Shown here piece after piece: positions 11,198 through 21,279 of a stretch of DNA of 64,000 bases. Position numbers and translations under genes: made by a program. This DNA is from Cryoendolithus antarcticus (Eukaryota; Ascomycota; Dothideomycetes; Cladosporiales; Cladosporiaceae). The stretch spans positions 496,001 through 560,000 of the forward strand of contig NAJO01000021.1 in NCBI GenBank assembly GCA_002077065.1. The letters are read 5' to 3'. Under the pieces are notes generated by a model. It did no database searches and had not been told where the DNA came from. It worked only from the letters and a program-made list of their open reading frames with translations. Every line of letters begins with the position of its first letter. Position 1 is the first letter of the stretch.

Positions 11198-13264
11198 ATG
11201 TACACGGCGCATCGAGGGATGCAGGGCCCGCCCCCAGCGGCACCTGGGAGTCGTCTGGCGGAGCTATTGGACCATGTGCGCGTCGAATTTGAGGCACAAG
11301 CTGGGCGATCGAATGAGCATGAACATCAACGTAAGCTTCCTCCGGTGAAGTGTTATGTACGGGAGGTGATATGCGACATTTGAAGCATCGCGAGCAGGCA
11401 TCGCGCAGGGCCACACTAGAAGTGTGGGTGATGTTCAAACCAGCTGACTCGATCATGTGCAGTACAGGCGCAAGTGCAGGAAATGGAACTTGTCCGCGGC
11501 AAAATCTACCAGCTTGAGCACACGCACAATACCATGAAAGCGAGGTGAGAAAGCCGTGACTGCAGCTTCCTGTGCATCGCACTAACGTATGCAGATACGA
11601 GGATGAGATCGCCCGACTGAAGCACGAGCTTGAACAGCGCGGCGGACCAGTAGGTGGTGGTCCCTCCGGGCCATCGCAGCCTCCACCTCCCGCGATCGGG
11701 CATGGACCCGCAAACCTGTTCCAGGGGATCATGGCTGGTAGCGCAGCACAAGGAGGACCAGGTCTGGCCCCCCCACCGCAAGATCAGCAAGGTCAACCAG
11801 GCATGCCGGGCCATATGCAGCCACAGGGTGCGCCAGGGTTCAATCCACCTCCAGGTCCACCACACAACCCGTTCGCATACGGGGGACAGCCTCCAGGACC
11901 TTCATTGAATGGGTACGGACCCCAGCAGCAGCCTCCACTTGCGTCGCCTGCACCGGGTAAGTAGTAATCGTGGAAATCAGACTGTTCCCATTTCGGAGCT
12001 GACGAGTACCTAGCACGACCAACGCCGCCGCCGAATCAGCTTCGACCCGGTCAGTTTGAGGGCTTCAAGTACACTTCCGAGGAGCTGGAAGACATTGGCA
12101 ATGAGCTCTCGAGACTCGACCTCGATAAGCTGCCCGCGCCTCTCAAGCGCCAAGGTGAGGACTGGCACGCCGTCTTCAACCCTCGCGTTATGCGCAGACT
12201 TGATGTCGGCCTCGTGCACACCCTTCCGCACCAGAGCGTCGTCTGCTGCGTCCGCTTCAGCCATGATGGACGTTTCGTCGCGACTGGCAGCAATCGCGTT
12301 GCGCAAATCTACGACGTCAACACTGGGCACGAAGTCTGTCATTTGACAGATCCGGCCACCAACCAGGATGGCGATCTATACATCAGAAGTGTGTGCTTCA
12401 GCCCTGATGGACGATACCTCGCTACTGGTGCCGAGGATAAGCTTATCCGCGTGAGTCTGAAGTGCTCAGCGTTCCGATGCGCAGTCACTGACATCACTCC
12501 AGGTTTGGGACATCGCAGGCAAGCGTATTGTGCACCAATTCGCCGGCCACGAGCAAGACATCTACAGTCTCGACTTCGCCTCTGATGGCCAGCACATCGC
12601 CTCCGGCTCCGGCGACAGGACCATCAGACTGTGGAACATCCCAAACGAGCAGTGCGTCCTCGAACTTAAGATAGAAGACGGAGTCACGACGGTCGCCATC
12701 TCGCCGGATAACCGCTTCGTCGCAGCCGGCAGTCTCGACAAGAGCGTCCGCATCTGGGACGTCCAGAGCGGCGCTCTCGTGGAGCGTACTGAGGGCGAGC
12801 AAGGCCACAAGGATAGCGTCTACAGCGTTGCTTTCTCGCCTGATGGCAGACATCTGGTGTCTGGCTCGCTGGACAAGACTATCAAGATGTGGGAGCTCAA
12901 CAACGGTGGCTTCTATAATCGTGCTGCTACCGCGACGAAGAGCGGGAAATGTGTCAAGACTTTCGAGGGGCATAGGGACTTTGTGCTCAGTGTGGCGCTT
13001 ACGCCTGACGGGCAGTGGGTGATGAGTGGTAGTAAGGATCGCGGGGTGCAGTTCTGGGACCCGGCGACTGGGCAGGCGCAGTTGATGTTGCAGGGTCACA
13101 AGAACTCGGGTACGTGGTCCATGCTATTGTTGCTGATGATTAATGTACTGACTTTACTTGTAGTCATCTCTGTGGCTCCTTCGCCGGTTGGAGGGCTGTT
13201 CGCTACCGGGTCTGGTGATATGAAGGCGAGGATCTGGCGCTACGATCCGTATCGCGGACAGTAG
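11198..13264 (+). CDS. TUP1: Tup1-family general transcriptional corepressor (WD40)
   Basis: Orthologue of yeast Tup1, Aspergillus RcoA and Neurospora RCO-1, the corepressor that works with Ssn6/Cyc8 on chromatin. Six exons: 11198-11330, 11463-11544, 11595-11956, 12014-12450, 12503-13109 and 13164-13264, all with GT..AG introns; phases agree and give 573 residues. The N-terminus (MYTAHRGMQ, then [16 protein letters not shown]) is the tetramerisation and Ssn6-binding helix. It continues across intron 1 into a coiled coil ending HELEQRGG. A Pro/Gly/Gln-rich linker follows. The region from [12 protein letters not shown] onward precedes a seven-bladed WD40 propeller with repeats such as [39 protein letters not shown] and [10 protein letters not shown]. 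The last exon starts inside [13 protein letters not shown]. Length matches fungal Tup1. The gene is intact. Confidence 0.95.
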
Positions 13265-13870
13265 ACGAGATGCAGATTCATGAGCGACGCCTCGGAGCTC
13301 GAGAGTCTGTAGGCATTTGGCGTGGCGTCCTGGAGCACGGGGTTTTCGCGAAGCCAATGATAAGAGGAGCTCACGATATCGTCTTGCTCCTCATGCTTGT
13401 AGTCAGGACGAGTGTCAGGGACATGGACGTAACCTGTGTATGTCGACAAATACCCCAGCATTCATATCTTGATCTTAGCTACGCACGTGCATATGAATTG
13501 TGTAGTGATGTCGTAGCCGTACTGTAGTGCATGCCACGGCTTCCTAGTGGCAAGTTGAACCGCGTGTTACATCCGGCGCGAATGCGCGGATTGCATAGCT
13601 ATGCGATCTTCTTTCTTACTTGCATCGGCGCCTTGGCTCTCTCCTTTGTCATCTGATGCGTTGCAGTCGCATAGACTCCAATCGAATTTCCAAGCGGAAA
13701 CATCTTGTGAGCACCAAAGCCGCTACGACACGACATGCGATTTACCACCCCTACCAAGTGATGGACCTGCCCTGAGACTCTAATCGCTGATTTCACGATC
13801 AGCCGCTCGCCACGAGTTTATAGCAGAGCTGTATAGCTGGGCCCGTCGGCCCAATATCAAGCCTTCCATC
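13265..13870. other. intergenic, no gene seen
   Basis: TUP1 3' flank and promoter of the mannosyltransferase gene. No coding frame supported. Confidence 0.5.
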
Positions 13871-14944
13871 ATGCGCCGTGGCATCCTTCTCTTCATACTC
13901 CTGACCGCTGCCATTCTCATCTTCGCCGTATCCCAAGTCTGGAATCTGCTCGGCCTGCTCTTCGACTCGGGACTCTCTGACAAGATCCTCAAATCCGAGC
14001 TGCCAGCACTGAATGCTAAGCCCTCCAAGGACACGACGCAGCTCATCCCAAAGATTCTGCACCAGACCTACAAGACCGAGACGATACCCGAGATTTGGGA
14101 GGAAGCGCAGAAGAGCTGCCTGGACTTGCATCCAGCGCCGGGATGGGAGTACAAGCTCTGGACAGACGAGTCGAGTGCGGAGTTTATAAAGGAGATGTAT
14201 CCTTGGTTCTGGGAGACGTTTGAGTCCTACTCCTACCCGATCCAAAGGGCGGATGCGATACGCTATTTCGTTCTCGCGCACTTCGGCGGCGTCTACCTAG
14301 ACCTTGACGATGGCTGTGCCCGTGACATGGCACCGCTTCTAGCCTACCCGGCCTGGGTGCGCAAGACTATGCCCACGGGGATCTCCAACGACGCTATGGG
14401 TGCGGTGCCACACCATCCGTTCTTTGAGAGGGTCATCAAGGATATCGCGGGGTATAAGAGGAGTTGGCTGTTGCCTTATATTACTGTCATGGGGAGCACT
14501 GGGCCGCTGTTTCTGAGTGTGCTGTGGAGAAGGTGGAGCGCTGAAGGGTTCAATGTGGGAGAGGGGAGAGTGAGGATAATCTTTGGAGAGGAGTATCAAG
14601 GGAACGAGTGGAGTTTCTTTACGCACCATAAGGGGGATAGCTGGCATGGGTATGATGTGCAGTTGATCTTTTGGGTGAGTTGGCCGTTCTGAGGGAGAAT
14701 AGATTTGGAAATGCGACTGACGCGATTGTAGATGGCACGACACTGGGTGGTGGTCACGGCGATCGGTTGGGTGATTGGCTTAACGGTGCTGTTCGTGGTC
14801 TGGTACGCCTACCAACGATACTTGTTGAGGGGACAGGCTGGCAACACACGGAGGAAGCCTGTGTCGTCAGGTGCAAGGTGGAAGTTCTGGCAAAGAGCTG
14901 ATGCTCAGACGGAGTACGAACTTGTGTCGAGGCATGAGGTGTAG
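13871..14944 (+). CDS. SUR1: Sur1/Csh1-type inositol phosphoceramide mannosyltransferase (GT32)
   Basis: Catalytic subunit that transfers mannose from GDP-mannose to inositol phosphoceramide in the Golgi, making MIPC sphingolipids. Exons 13871-14674 and 14732-14944 with a phase-0 intron 14675-14731 (GTGAGT..TAG) give 338 residues. An N-terminal signal-anchor (about residues 5-30) is followed by the GT32 core: IPKILHQTYKT, WTDESSAEF, RADAIRYFVLAHFGGVYLD and the DxD motif in YLDLDDGC. The core ends with THHKGDSWHGYD. The second exon supplies a transmembrane helix (about residues 270-295) and a basic cytosolic tail, the usual topology of this family. In yeast the enzyme pairs with Csg2; no such partner is nearby. 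The gene is intact. Confidence 0.9.
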
Positions 14945-15332
14945 CCCGCACGGTTTGGAGACTGTCTTCCCAGCCCTTCAAGCAGTGGGAGACGCAAGCC
15001 CTCTCACGCGTTCGGAGGAAGGAAAGCAGGAATGTTCGGCGCAAGGAATCGACTGGCTCGAAGTGCTCGACCAGTGGCGATGAGAGGCTCATACACAGCA
15101 TACGTGCTACTTATATACTGTAATGTAAGGTTTCACCACGCCATCCCTCCAAATACCCAGCGCGTTTACTTCAGAGCGACTGACACGTGATCAGATCGAT
15201 GTCTTGGCACACGAGTCATTCCATCGGCACCCGCACTTTCGCCAGGTCGAATTCGATACGCACGACTTCAAGCCCTTGCCAGCGACATCGAAGACGACCA
15301 CACACACAGAAGACATCGAGACAACCGTCAAC
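14945..15332. other. promoter and leader of the eL39 gene
   Basis: No coding frame supported. Lies between the mannosyltransferase stop and the eL39 start; the CA-rich stretch just before the ATG (15296-15332) is probably the leader. Confidence 0.45.
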
Positions 15333-15666
15333 ATGCCTGTACGTACTTGCGACAATGGTAGAGTCAAGCGAAGGGCGTCCTAACCGTGCATACAGTCCCA
15401 CAAGTCATTCCGCACGAAGACGAAGCTCGCGAAGGCGCAGAAGCAGAACAGGCCTATCCCTCAGTGGATTCGGTTGAAGACGAACAACACTATCAGGTAG
15501 GTTGCATTGCTTCACTTCTGGAGTGAAAGGAGTGAAAAGGGCAGAGTGGAGGACTACAGACTGAGGAGGATGGAAAGTATATGCCAAGGGCAATGGCTGA
15601 CATGACTCTGCTTGCAGATACAATGCAAAGAGGAGACATTGGCGCAAGACTCGTATCGGTATCTAG
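15333..15666 (+). CDS. RPL39: 60S ribosomal protein eL39
   Basis: Very small, basic protein of the large ribosomal subunit, lining the nascent-peptide exit tunnel. Exon 1 is only ATG-CCT (15333-15338), exon 2 is 15396-15496 and exon 3 is 15618-15666; introns 15339-15395 and 15497-15617 are GT..AG, the first with a CTAAC branch site. Joined, they give 51 residues, exactly the family length: [20 protein letters not shown], then [16 protein letters not shown] and [15 protein letters not shown]. The match to eL39 is near-complete by eye. Because the coding part is split into three tiny pieces it is invisible to a plain frame search. The two-codon first exon is a common arrangement in fungal ribosomal protein genes. 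Confidence 0.97.
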
Positions 15667-16450
15667 ACGACTCGCCACAGTGGGAGACGAGGCATCCTCC
15701 ACCGATCGCGCCATTGTCATGCTACACCATACGACTTCGACATTCGGCAACTGGAGGGGGAGAGAGGATTGAATGAGGGTGTTGCGTGGCGTGGGCATGG
15801 TCGGATGGCATTGGTGTAGAGGCGGAACGGAACAAGCGAACGACCTGCTGAAAGTACGGATACATGGCTATGGCTGAGGTAGACGGAAATCGGACTTCAT
15901 TACAACCCTTCAGACTGCATCTTTCGCGATCATGGGAACTTGTCCTTGTAGCAAGTTCGACAATTCCACCCGAGCAGTGCCGGAAATGTTCCTGAATACA
16001 CATGAGACTACGATTCCTCACGTGTGACACGTATGGCTCATTGCCGAAGGCACCGTCGGAACGAGTGGAGTATTTCTCGCCACTACGTGCTCACAGGATC
16101 ATGTAGGTTACCGACCACTGGTTGCAGCGGCAAGGCAGACAACTGCGCTCCTTTACTAGGCCTGCTACGCTAGATCCCAGCGATCACGTACTACCACGTG
16201 AACTTTATCGCAGGTGTGGTACATGAACACCAACCAGACCTTGGCTGAATACGCTGACCGCATTCACCGACCGTACGGGCAACACACATAGCATATCCGA
16301 GTCCCCAACCGCTGACACGCTTTCGCGACTACAAAATGCCAATATCAGCGAGCACTCAAAGTGTGTTGAGCCTACTCCATGGCGACAGAGCCCCAGGACT
16401 AGCTGCTCTACCCAGCGCCAGATCGAGACTACACTTCGCAGAGATCAGCC
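15667..16450. other. intergenic, no gene seen
   Basis: About 780 bp after the eL39 gene without a supported coding frame or RNA gene. Confidence 0.4.
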
Positions 16451-16924
16451 ATGGCCCATATCGTGCGTGCAAGACTAACCAATGCTGTCGATAGACTGAG
16501 CCACTAATGTCAATGCAGTACAGTGGCGCGGCCTCCGGGGCCTCATCCAGCGCAGAGTCCGCGAGTAATTCCACACCGAGGTCTACCAACCCAGTTTAGA
16601 ATATGCGTATACCCCTTAGGTTATACACGTACAATCTAACACCTTCCACAGCACGAGCCCTCCTTTGGCATCCCTTCGTATCCACCCAAGTACTACACGA
16701 GTGTCCGCGGAAGTTGTCCGTTCTCCTGCGACCACGCAACAGCCCGTCCGTCCAACGACTACACACCTGCTGCTCCTCAAGTCAGCCTCGCCTCTCTTCC
16801 CCTCCCCGAGCCAGCCTATCTCGAAGCCGGCATCGAGCTCCAACGCGCTCGCAGTCAAGTCCCGAGTCTCACGTCCATGTTAGAATCCACTCTGGAACTG
16901 CTGCCACATACCGCGGAGCGATAG
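16451..16924 (+). CDS. candidate three-exon small protein, stop TAG followed by open frame
   Basis: Hand-built model, family unknown. Exon 1 is ATG-GCC-CAT-ATC (16451-16462), exon 2 is 16519-16593 and exon 3 is 16652-16924. Intron 1 (16463-16518) has GTGCGT, an ACTAACC branch site and TGCAG. Intron 2 (16594-16651) has GTTTAG, CTAAC and CACAG. Both are phase 0. The product (119 residues) has a Ser/Ala-rich N-terminus, a central part with GIPSYPPKYYTSVRGSCPF and a predicted helix before the end (LTSMLESTLELLPHTAER). The composition of exons 2 and 3 is far more protein-like than the alternative frames. The same frame continues after the TAG for 77 codons and encodes a membrane helix; see the entry at 16925. 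An upstream extension before ATG 16451 is possible. Confidence 0.42.
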
Positions 16925-17155
16925 CGGACAAGCCTTCGGCGTCGGTTGTTCTCGAACCGGAGTAGGTTTGACATTATGATGTTCATGCTAATGATCGTTC
17001 TCACCCTTGCACTGATCTTCGCAATTGCTTGCGCGGGGTTGGAGTCGTGGGCGAACCATCGACGCCGGGTGGATCCGAACCATTCTTACTGTTGGCTGGT
17101 GTTCGGCGATGGTGAGGAGGGGGGACATAAGATACGGATTTCGGGTCTTGCGTGA
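16925..17155 (+). other. open frame directly downstream of an in-frame TAG, with a TM helix
   Basis: In the same frame as the preceding candidate exon and separated from it only by TAG at 16922-16924. It begins with a very basic segment (RTSLRRRLFSNRSRF), then a strongly hydrophobic helix (MLMIVLTLALIFAIACA) and ends with a polar tail at TGA 17153-17155. The basic-then-hydrophobic order is what one expects of a membrane anchor following a cytosolic domain. It could be an anchor reached by readthrough, the remains of a gene with a recent nonsense mutation, or a separate short ORF starting at ATG 16976-16978 or nearby. I found no convincing intron that removes the TAG while keeping frame. Confidence 0.35.
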
Positions 17156-17683
17156 GTGCTGGGTGACGCGAGGGTAGGGCTTCTGGGTCCTGTTATATGC
17201 GTTTAAGAGTAGGTGTATTGGAAGACTTTAGATCGGCTGCCCGGGACACGAATTTTCTGGCGTAGGTATATCAGGATTCAGAACGTAGATCATCCACCGA
17301 GCTAAGAAGGTCATTCGCTGTGCTGCTACGGCTATGAGAAGCTAAGCAAGTCGTTTAGCACGAAGATCGCATCAGTCTTGCATGAGCGACGATGCTCCGT
17401 CACATTCACGATCGCAAATTCGGAAAGAAGAATCCAGGCCAGAGGCTGTGTAGCGTTCCCAGGAGTTTGGTATACTTTGTCAGACATGAAGTCAGAGAGG
17501 CTGTATGCCGATCTGGTCCGAGTGAATGATGTAATTTTACTCAAGCGGATAGGTAGCGATGAGTTCAGACACTGAACTCACGAGAGAACCAGACTCGGGA
17601 ACAGATAGGCACACTCCTTGCTCGACTCACTTCGAAGCCGTAGCCGCCTCGACCAAAGCTACCCGTCTCGAAAATAAGATATC
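17156..17683. other. intergenic, no gene seen
   Basis: Short frames only, none with protein-like composition or a domain. Confidence 0.4.
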
Positions 17684-17998
17684 ATGACACCCTCAACAAG
17701 CTCGTCAACACGGCCATTGCTAGCTGGAGCAAGATCCAAGCTGACCGCGAAATGGCAAGCAGCGACCCGAATTGAAGTCGACACAGATCGGCAGGGCCAA
17801 ACAGCAAAGGCCAAATGGGGAGCACCAGTCAAGGAGATCCGGGCACGATGGAGGATGGCTGACGCTGAGGAGGTCGAGCAGCTGAGGCAGAGACACATGT
17901 TCTGTGCTCACGTTGTGATCGTTGGAGCTGCCATCAGCGTGCTTGGATTGATCGGCTGTCTGTTGGTGGTGCCACGGGAAGCTGTCAACGGGGGGTGA
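17684..17998 (+). CDS. candidate small tail-anchored membrane protein
   Basis: 104 residues from ATG 17684. A charged, helix-prone region (LTAKWQAATRIEVDTDRQ, then IRARWRMADAEEVEQLRQR) precedes one hydrophobic segment (VVIVGAAISVLGLIGCLLVV) and a short tail, so a C-terminal membrane anchor is likely. No family recognised. The stop TGA overlaps a perfect donor GTGAGT at 17995, so the gene may continue into another exon; the candidate acceptors after it (around 18040) give only a few extra codons. It lies tail-to-tail with the broken regulator on the minus strand. Existence as a gene is plausible, not proven. Confidence 0.45.
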   Translation: MTPSTSSSTRPLLAGARSKLTAKWQAATRIEVDTDRQGQTAKAKWGAPVKEIRARWRMADAEEVEQLRQRHMFCAHVVIVGAAISVLGLIGCLLVVPREAVNGG

Positions 17999-18063
17999 GT
18001 GCTGCAGTATCCCAGTGGATTGAAAGTACATTGCACACAGATCGGCTTAGCGAGTTGCTGAAT

Positions 18064-19682
18064 CTACCCTGCCTCGCTACTGATCTCACCTGCTGCTCTG
18101 GACTCGCCGCCAAACCATCTCGTAGCCATGCCTGCGTGCGCCCTCCCATCAGCTGCATCTCCTCTACTTTCGGGCGGTCCTGTTTCCGCAGCTGCGCTCT
18201 TCAGGAATGCCAGGGGATATTCCGCTTTGCTCCTTGTTCTAACAGTAGTGATCAAGCGCTGCTTACTGGGAGACGATGGTCCTTCAGTCACGATATAGTA
18301 ACGCAAGGCGGCGCCTAATGGGAACGCTGCAATCTGTGCTCCCCACAAGCCCGAATCCGGTTCGAAATAGCGCGGGATGTTTGCAACCATGTTATCCACG
18401 TCGTCCCTGGGGTTGATGTATGACGGGAGGGATGGCACATGAGCTTCAGCCACATTTCCTGTCCGATGGAGACGAGCCAGCAGCGTGGAAGTAAACCACA
18501 TCTGCCCTTTGAGCACCATGCAGCCGGTCCAGTAGTACATAGTAGTGTGGAAGAATCCATATCCGAAGTCCTTGCAGACTTGATCTAGTGTGACAGGATG
18601 ACGCCTTTCATGGGACGACATCGCTATGAAAGACCCCAGTGTTTCCGCTTCCCAGACTCGGAGTGCATCTACTGTCGTCAAGCAGCTTCGCAAAAGTTCA
18701 TTCCCCTCGTCGAGGAGCGACAAGCGATTTTGATCACCCACAGCATTGTGCGACATACTGCAACGCTGCTTTAAGAAGTCATGACGCTGTAGTAGCGCCG
18801 GTATCTCCATCATGATCTCCAATAGTCCATCTCGCGGGTTTATGCAGCCTTGCTGGGAAGGCAGACATGTCTTCCGCCAGATCTCGCTTGTCACGACTGG
18901 ACGCCTTTGGTGAATACCGGCTGTAATAGCGTTCTTTCTGACACACGAGAACAGAGCTTTGCTTGCGGCCGTGGCGTGGTTCTCTGTTGGCGAAGCTCCA
19001 CGATGCGACATGTCCCAGCGACGTGACTGACCCAGTCAGTACTCTGCGAAGTGATACGAGTGGCGGCGTCGCGTCTGAACCACTCGTATAATGACAAGTA
19101 GTAGCAAGCTGTCAAGGTGGCATCGCTACGACACTTCTCCTCGTCTTGCAGATCGCGATTGATCATGTTTAAAGACCTGGAGTAGAGTCTTGTGCCATGA
19201 TTGAGCAGTGCAGTGTCATCGCGCCGTGTGCCCAGAATCGCGCAAGTCCATGCGTGTACGGCTGTCTGCAACGTGCTGTTTGGCGTCCCTGCCAGAGTCC
19301 GTAGTTCCGAGGCCGGAGGGGCGTAGGATGTATCGCCTATCGGATGTCTTGCATATACTACCTTGGCAGGCGTTAATTCCGACAAGACTGAATCGATGAG
19401 CCTGTGCAATACAGATGCGCGCTGGAGTGATACTGCGGTAAAGCCGAGATCGCCAGCTGACGCTGTCGACGTGGAAGCGCAAGTGGAAGCAATCTCTGTC
19501 TTGAGAGGTCCAGTACTCGCCTGAGCGCTCGACCTATCAGTCACGAACGTCCACTGCTTGGCCTCGTAGACTCAGGAGTGGTGCAATCGTTCGCAACGGC
19601 TGCAGGCGGGCTGTCGCAAGTCGCAACCCTTCTTGATGCTACGGCAGATCTGGCAGCCGCGCGATCTTGGAACACCGACCAT
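18064..19682 (-). pseudogene. Zn2Cys6 transcription factor, inactivated by nonsense and frameshift
   Basis: The start at 19682 reads MVGVPRSRGCQICR, then KKGCDLRQPACSRCERLHHS, a typical fungal Zn2Cys6 cluster. The codon where the sixth cysteine must come is TGA (minus strand, 19574-19572). The same frame then continues with VYEAKQWTFVTDRSS and a fungal transcription-factor domain down to WVSHVAGTCRIVELR. There the frame is lost: the continuation (ENHATAASKALFSCVRKN onward) lies in another frame, consistent with loss of one base near 18985-18993. The rest is open to the stop at 18064. No GT..AG intron explains either defect without deleting conserved sequence. Two independent lesions argue for a true pseudogene over a single read error. 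Original role unknown beyond gene regulation. Confidence 0.78.
19572..19574 (-). other. TGA at the sixth cysteine position of a Zn2Cys6 cluster
   Basis: C5-x6-C6 spacing places the last zinc ligand exactly here. TGC or TGT to TGA is a single third-position change. Confidence 0.75.
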
Positions 19683-20485
19683 GAGTATCAGAGCCAACGC
19701 CGGAAATTCGTTGGGTCCCGATGTATCTGCTGTGGAAGGAAGACGGGGCAAGTAGCCTTATATGGCTGCATTGTGCGTCTCGTTCGGACCGTTAGGAGCA
19801 TTGGGGAGTCGGCATTGTCCACTGCTGTCCCTCGCGATCACCGGTCCGATCGCACATTTTGCCGCTCGAACGAAGGATGCATCTGGCTGCTGACTTGTCG
19901 ATAGTGCACTAAGCTGAGATGCTCCATCGCCACAAGACCAGGGCCAGTGCCAGGGGATCGGACCTGCATGTAGCATGAGCTGCAGTAAAACTCGACGCGG
20001 CTGGGACGTACCATTGCCAGTTGTTGGATCTCAATGTCAGACGATGTGCCGCAGGATCAAGGCAGATTGGTCAATGCTGAAGTTGCCGGTTTATTGACGA
20101 CACAATTTACAAAGTACCTCTGTGTAATTGTGTAGCATGCACCACGCGTGAGTCAATGCACCGTCTAGCTCTGCGAAACTCTGGACCCTCAAACACTTCC
20201 ACAGGCACCCATAGTACTGTACGTCCAGAGAGTTATGGCATTCGTTAAGTGTCAGAAGTTAGCACAAGGGTTCGCTGCACTTCGTACAGTCATGTCTCTC
20301 GTGGGCGCAGCAAAGCTGTGCTTTCCACCTATGGCCGAGTCGGAAGCTGCACTACCCACGGCTCAATTGCTTCGAGGACCATGGACATTTCGCGCAAAAT
20401 GACACTCAAACGTGTCGACGATATCCAACTTGCGGCCAGGTCGGCAAACAAGACCTCAAATACGTGTATTATCCCTATCGCCTTG
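19683..20485. other. no intact gene; possible eroded exons
   Basis: Upstream of the dead regulator and of the membrane-protein fragment. One plus-strand frame (about 20400-20540) is protein-like in places but I cannot join it to the downstream exons. May contain decayed 5' exons. Confidence 0.35.
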
Positions 20486-20866
20486 CCGCAGAGACATCAG
20501 CTTCTCTGTTGTACTTAGTCATATCACGCACATACTCCAATTAGTGGATGGGATCAATTTTGGCTCATCCGGCTGGTTGTCATTTTGGCTCCGTGCCGTT
20601 GGGGTCGAATTATACGTAAGACGAGGTCACTATGGGTCGTGACTACGCTGACCAACTCGCAGCTTCGGCTGACGCCTGCTGAGTCCGACAGACTTCGTCA
20701 GGTGTCGTACAAGAGGCAGCTCGAGCGCGACTTCAAGTACCCTGGATCGGCTGGCCTGACCGCAGAGCGCTTTGGTGACGCGAGACCGTATCAACCGTTG
20801 CCGGCTACAGAGGGTGTGAATACTGAAGATGTGCCAATGAAGGACTTTGACGAGCGCGAAGGATAA
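20486..20866 (+). pseudogene. 3' fragment of an unidentified membrane protein gene
   Basis: Two pieces join cleanly. A frame ending at 20615 encodes a hydrophobic stretch (ISFSVVLSHITHILQLV, then SSGWLSFWLRAVGVELY). A 47-bp intron 20616-20662 (GTAAGA, GCTGACC branch, CGCAG) leads to 20663-20866, encoding LRLTPAESDRLRQVSYKR and a soluble acidic tail ending at TAA 20864-20866. This reads like the last helix and cytosolic tail of a multi-pass protein. I found no upstream exons with a start codon in the 800 bp before it, so it is either truncated or has exons I cannot resolve. It neighbours a definite pseudogene, which makes decay the likelier reading. No family assigned. Confidence 0.42.
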
Positions 20867-21279
20867 CTTCGCAAAGTGTTGAAGGGTAACGAAGTGGCGA
20901 TCCAACATCGCAAGTGCTTGTTACACGCAGGCTGGCGTACACCCGTCATCACACTCATGTCATATTGGGATCCTGTGTAGAATAGACATCAGCTGAAGAT
21001 AGTCTCCCGATACTTGCGTGCATGTGCACTCAAAATGCTACGTCAATACTATAGTGTGCCCTGGAGGACGTCTGTCATCTCTCGAATGTGCAGGCCTATT
21101 GACGGCCTCCATAATGTCTGCGTTCTAAGGTCGATGGCCTGCAACAGCAAGCCACGAAACGGTTAGCCAGTGAAAGATGGTGTAGCCCTTCACCCTCGAG
21201 ACGACATCCCTGAGCACAGGCTTCGACTAAACAATCAGTACGATGCTCTCTGTGTAGCAAAAGATGCAGCTTTGTGAAC
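20867..21279. other. intergenic, no gene seen
   Basis: Short gap between convergent units; nothing recognised. Confidence 0.4.
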
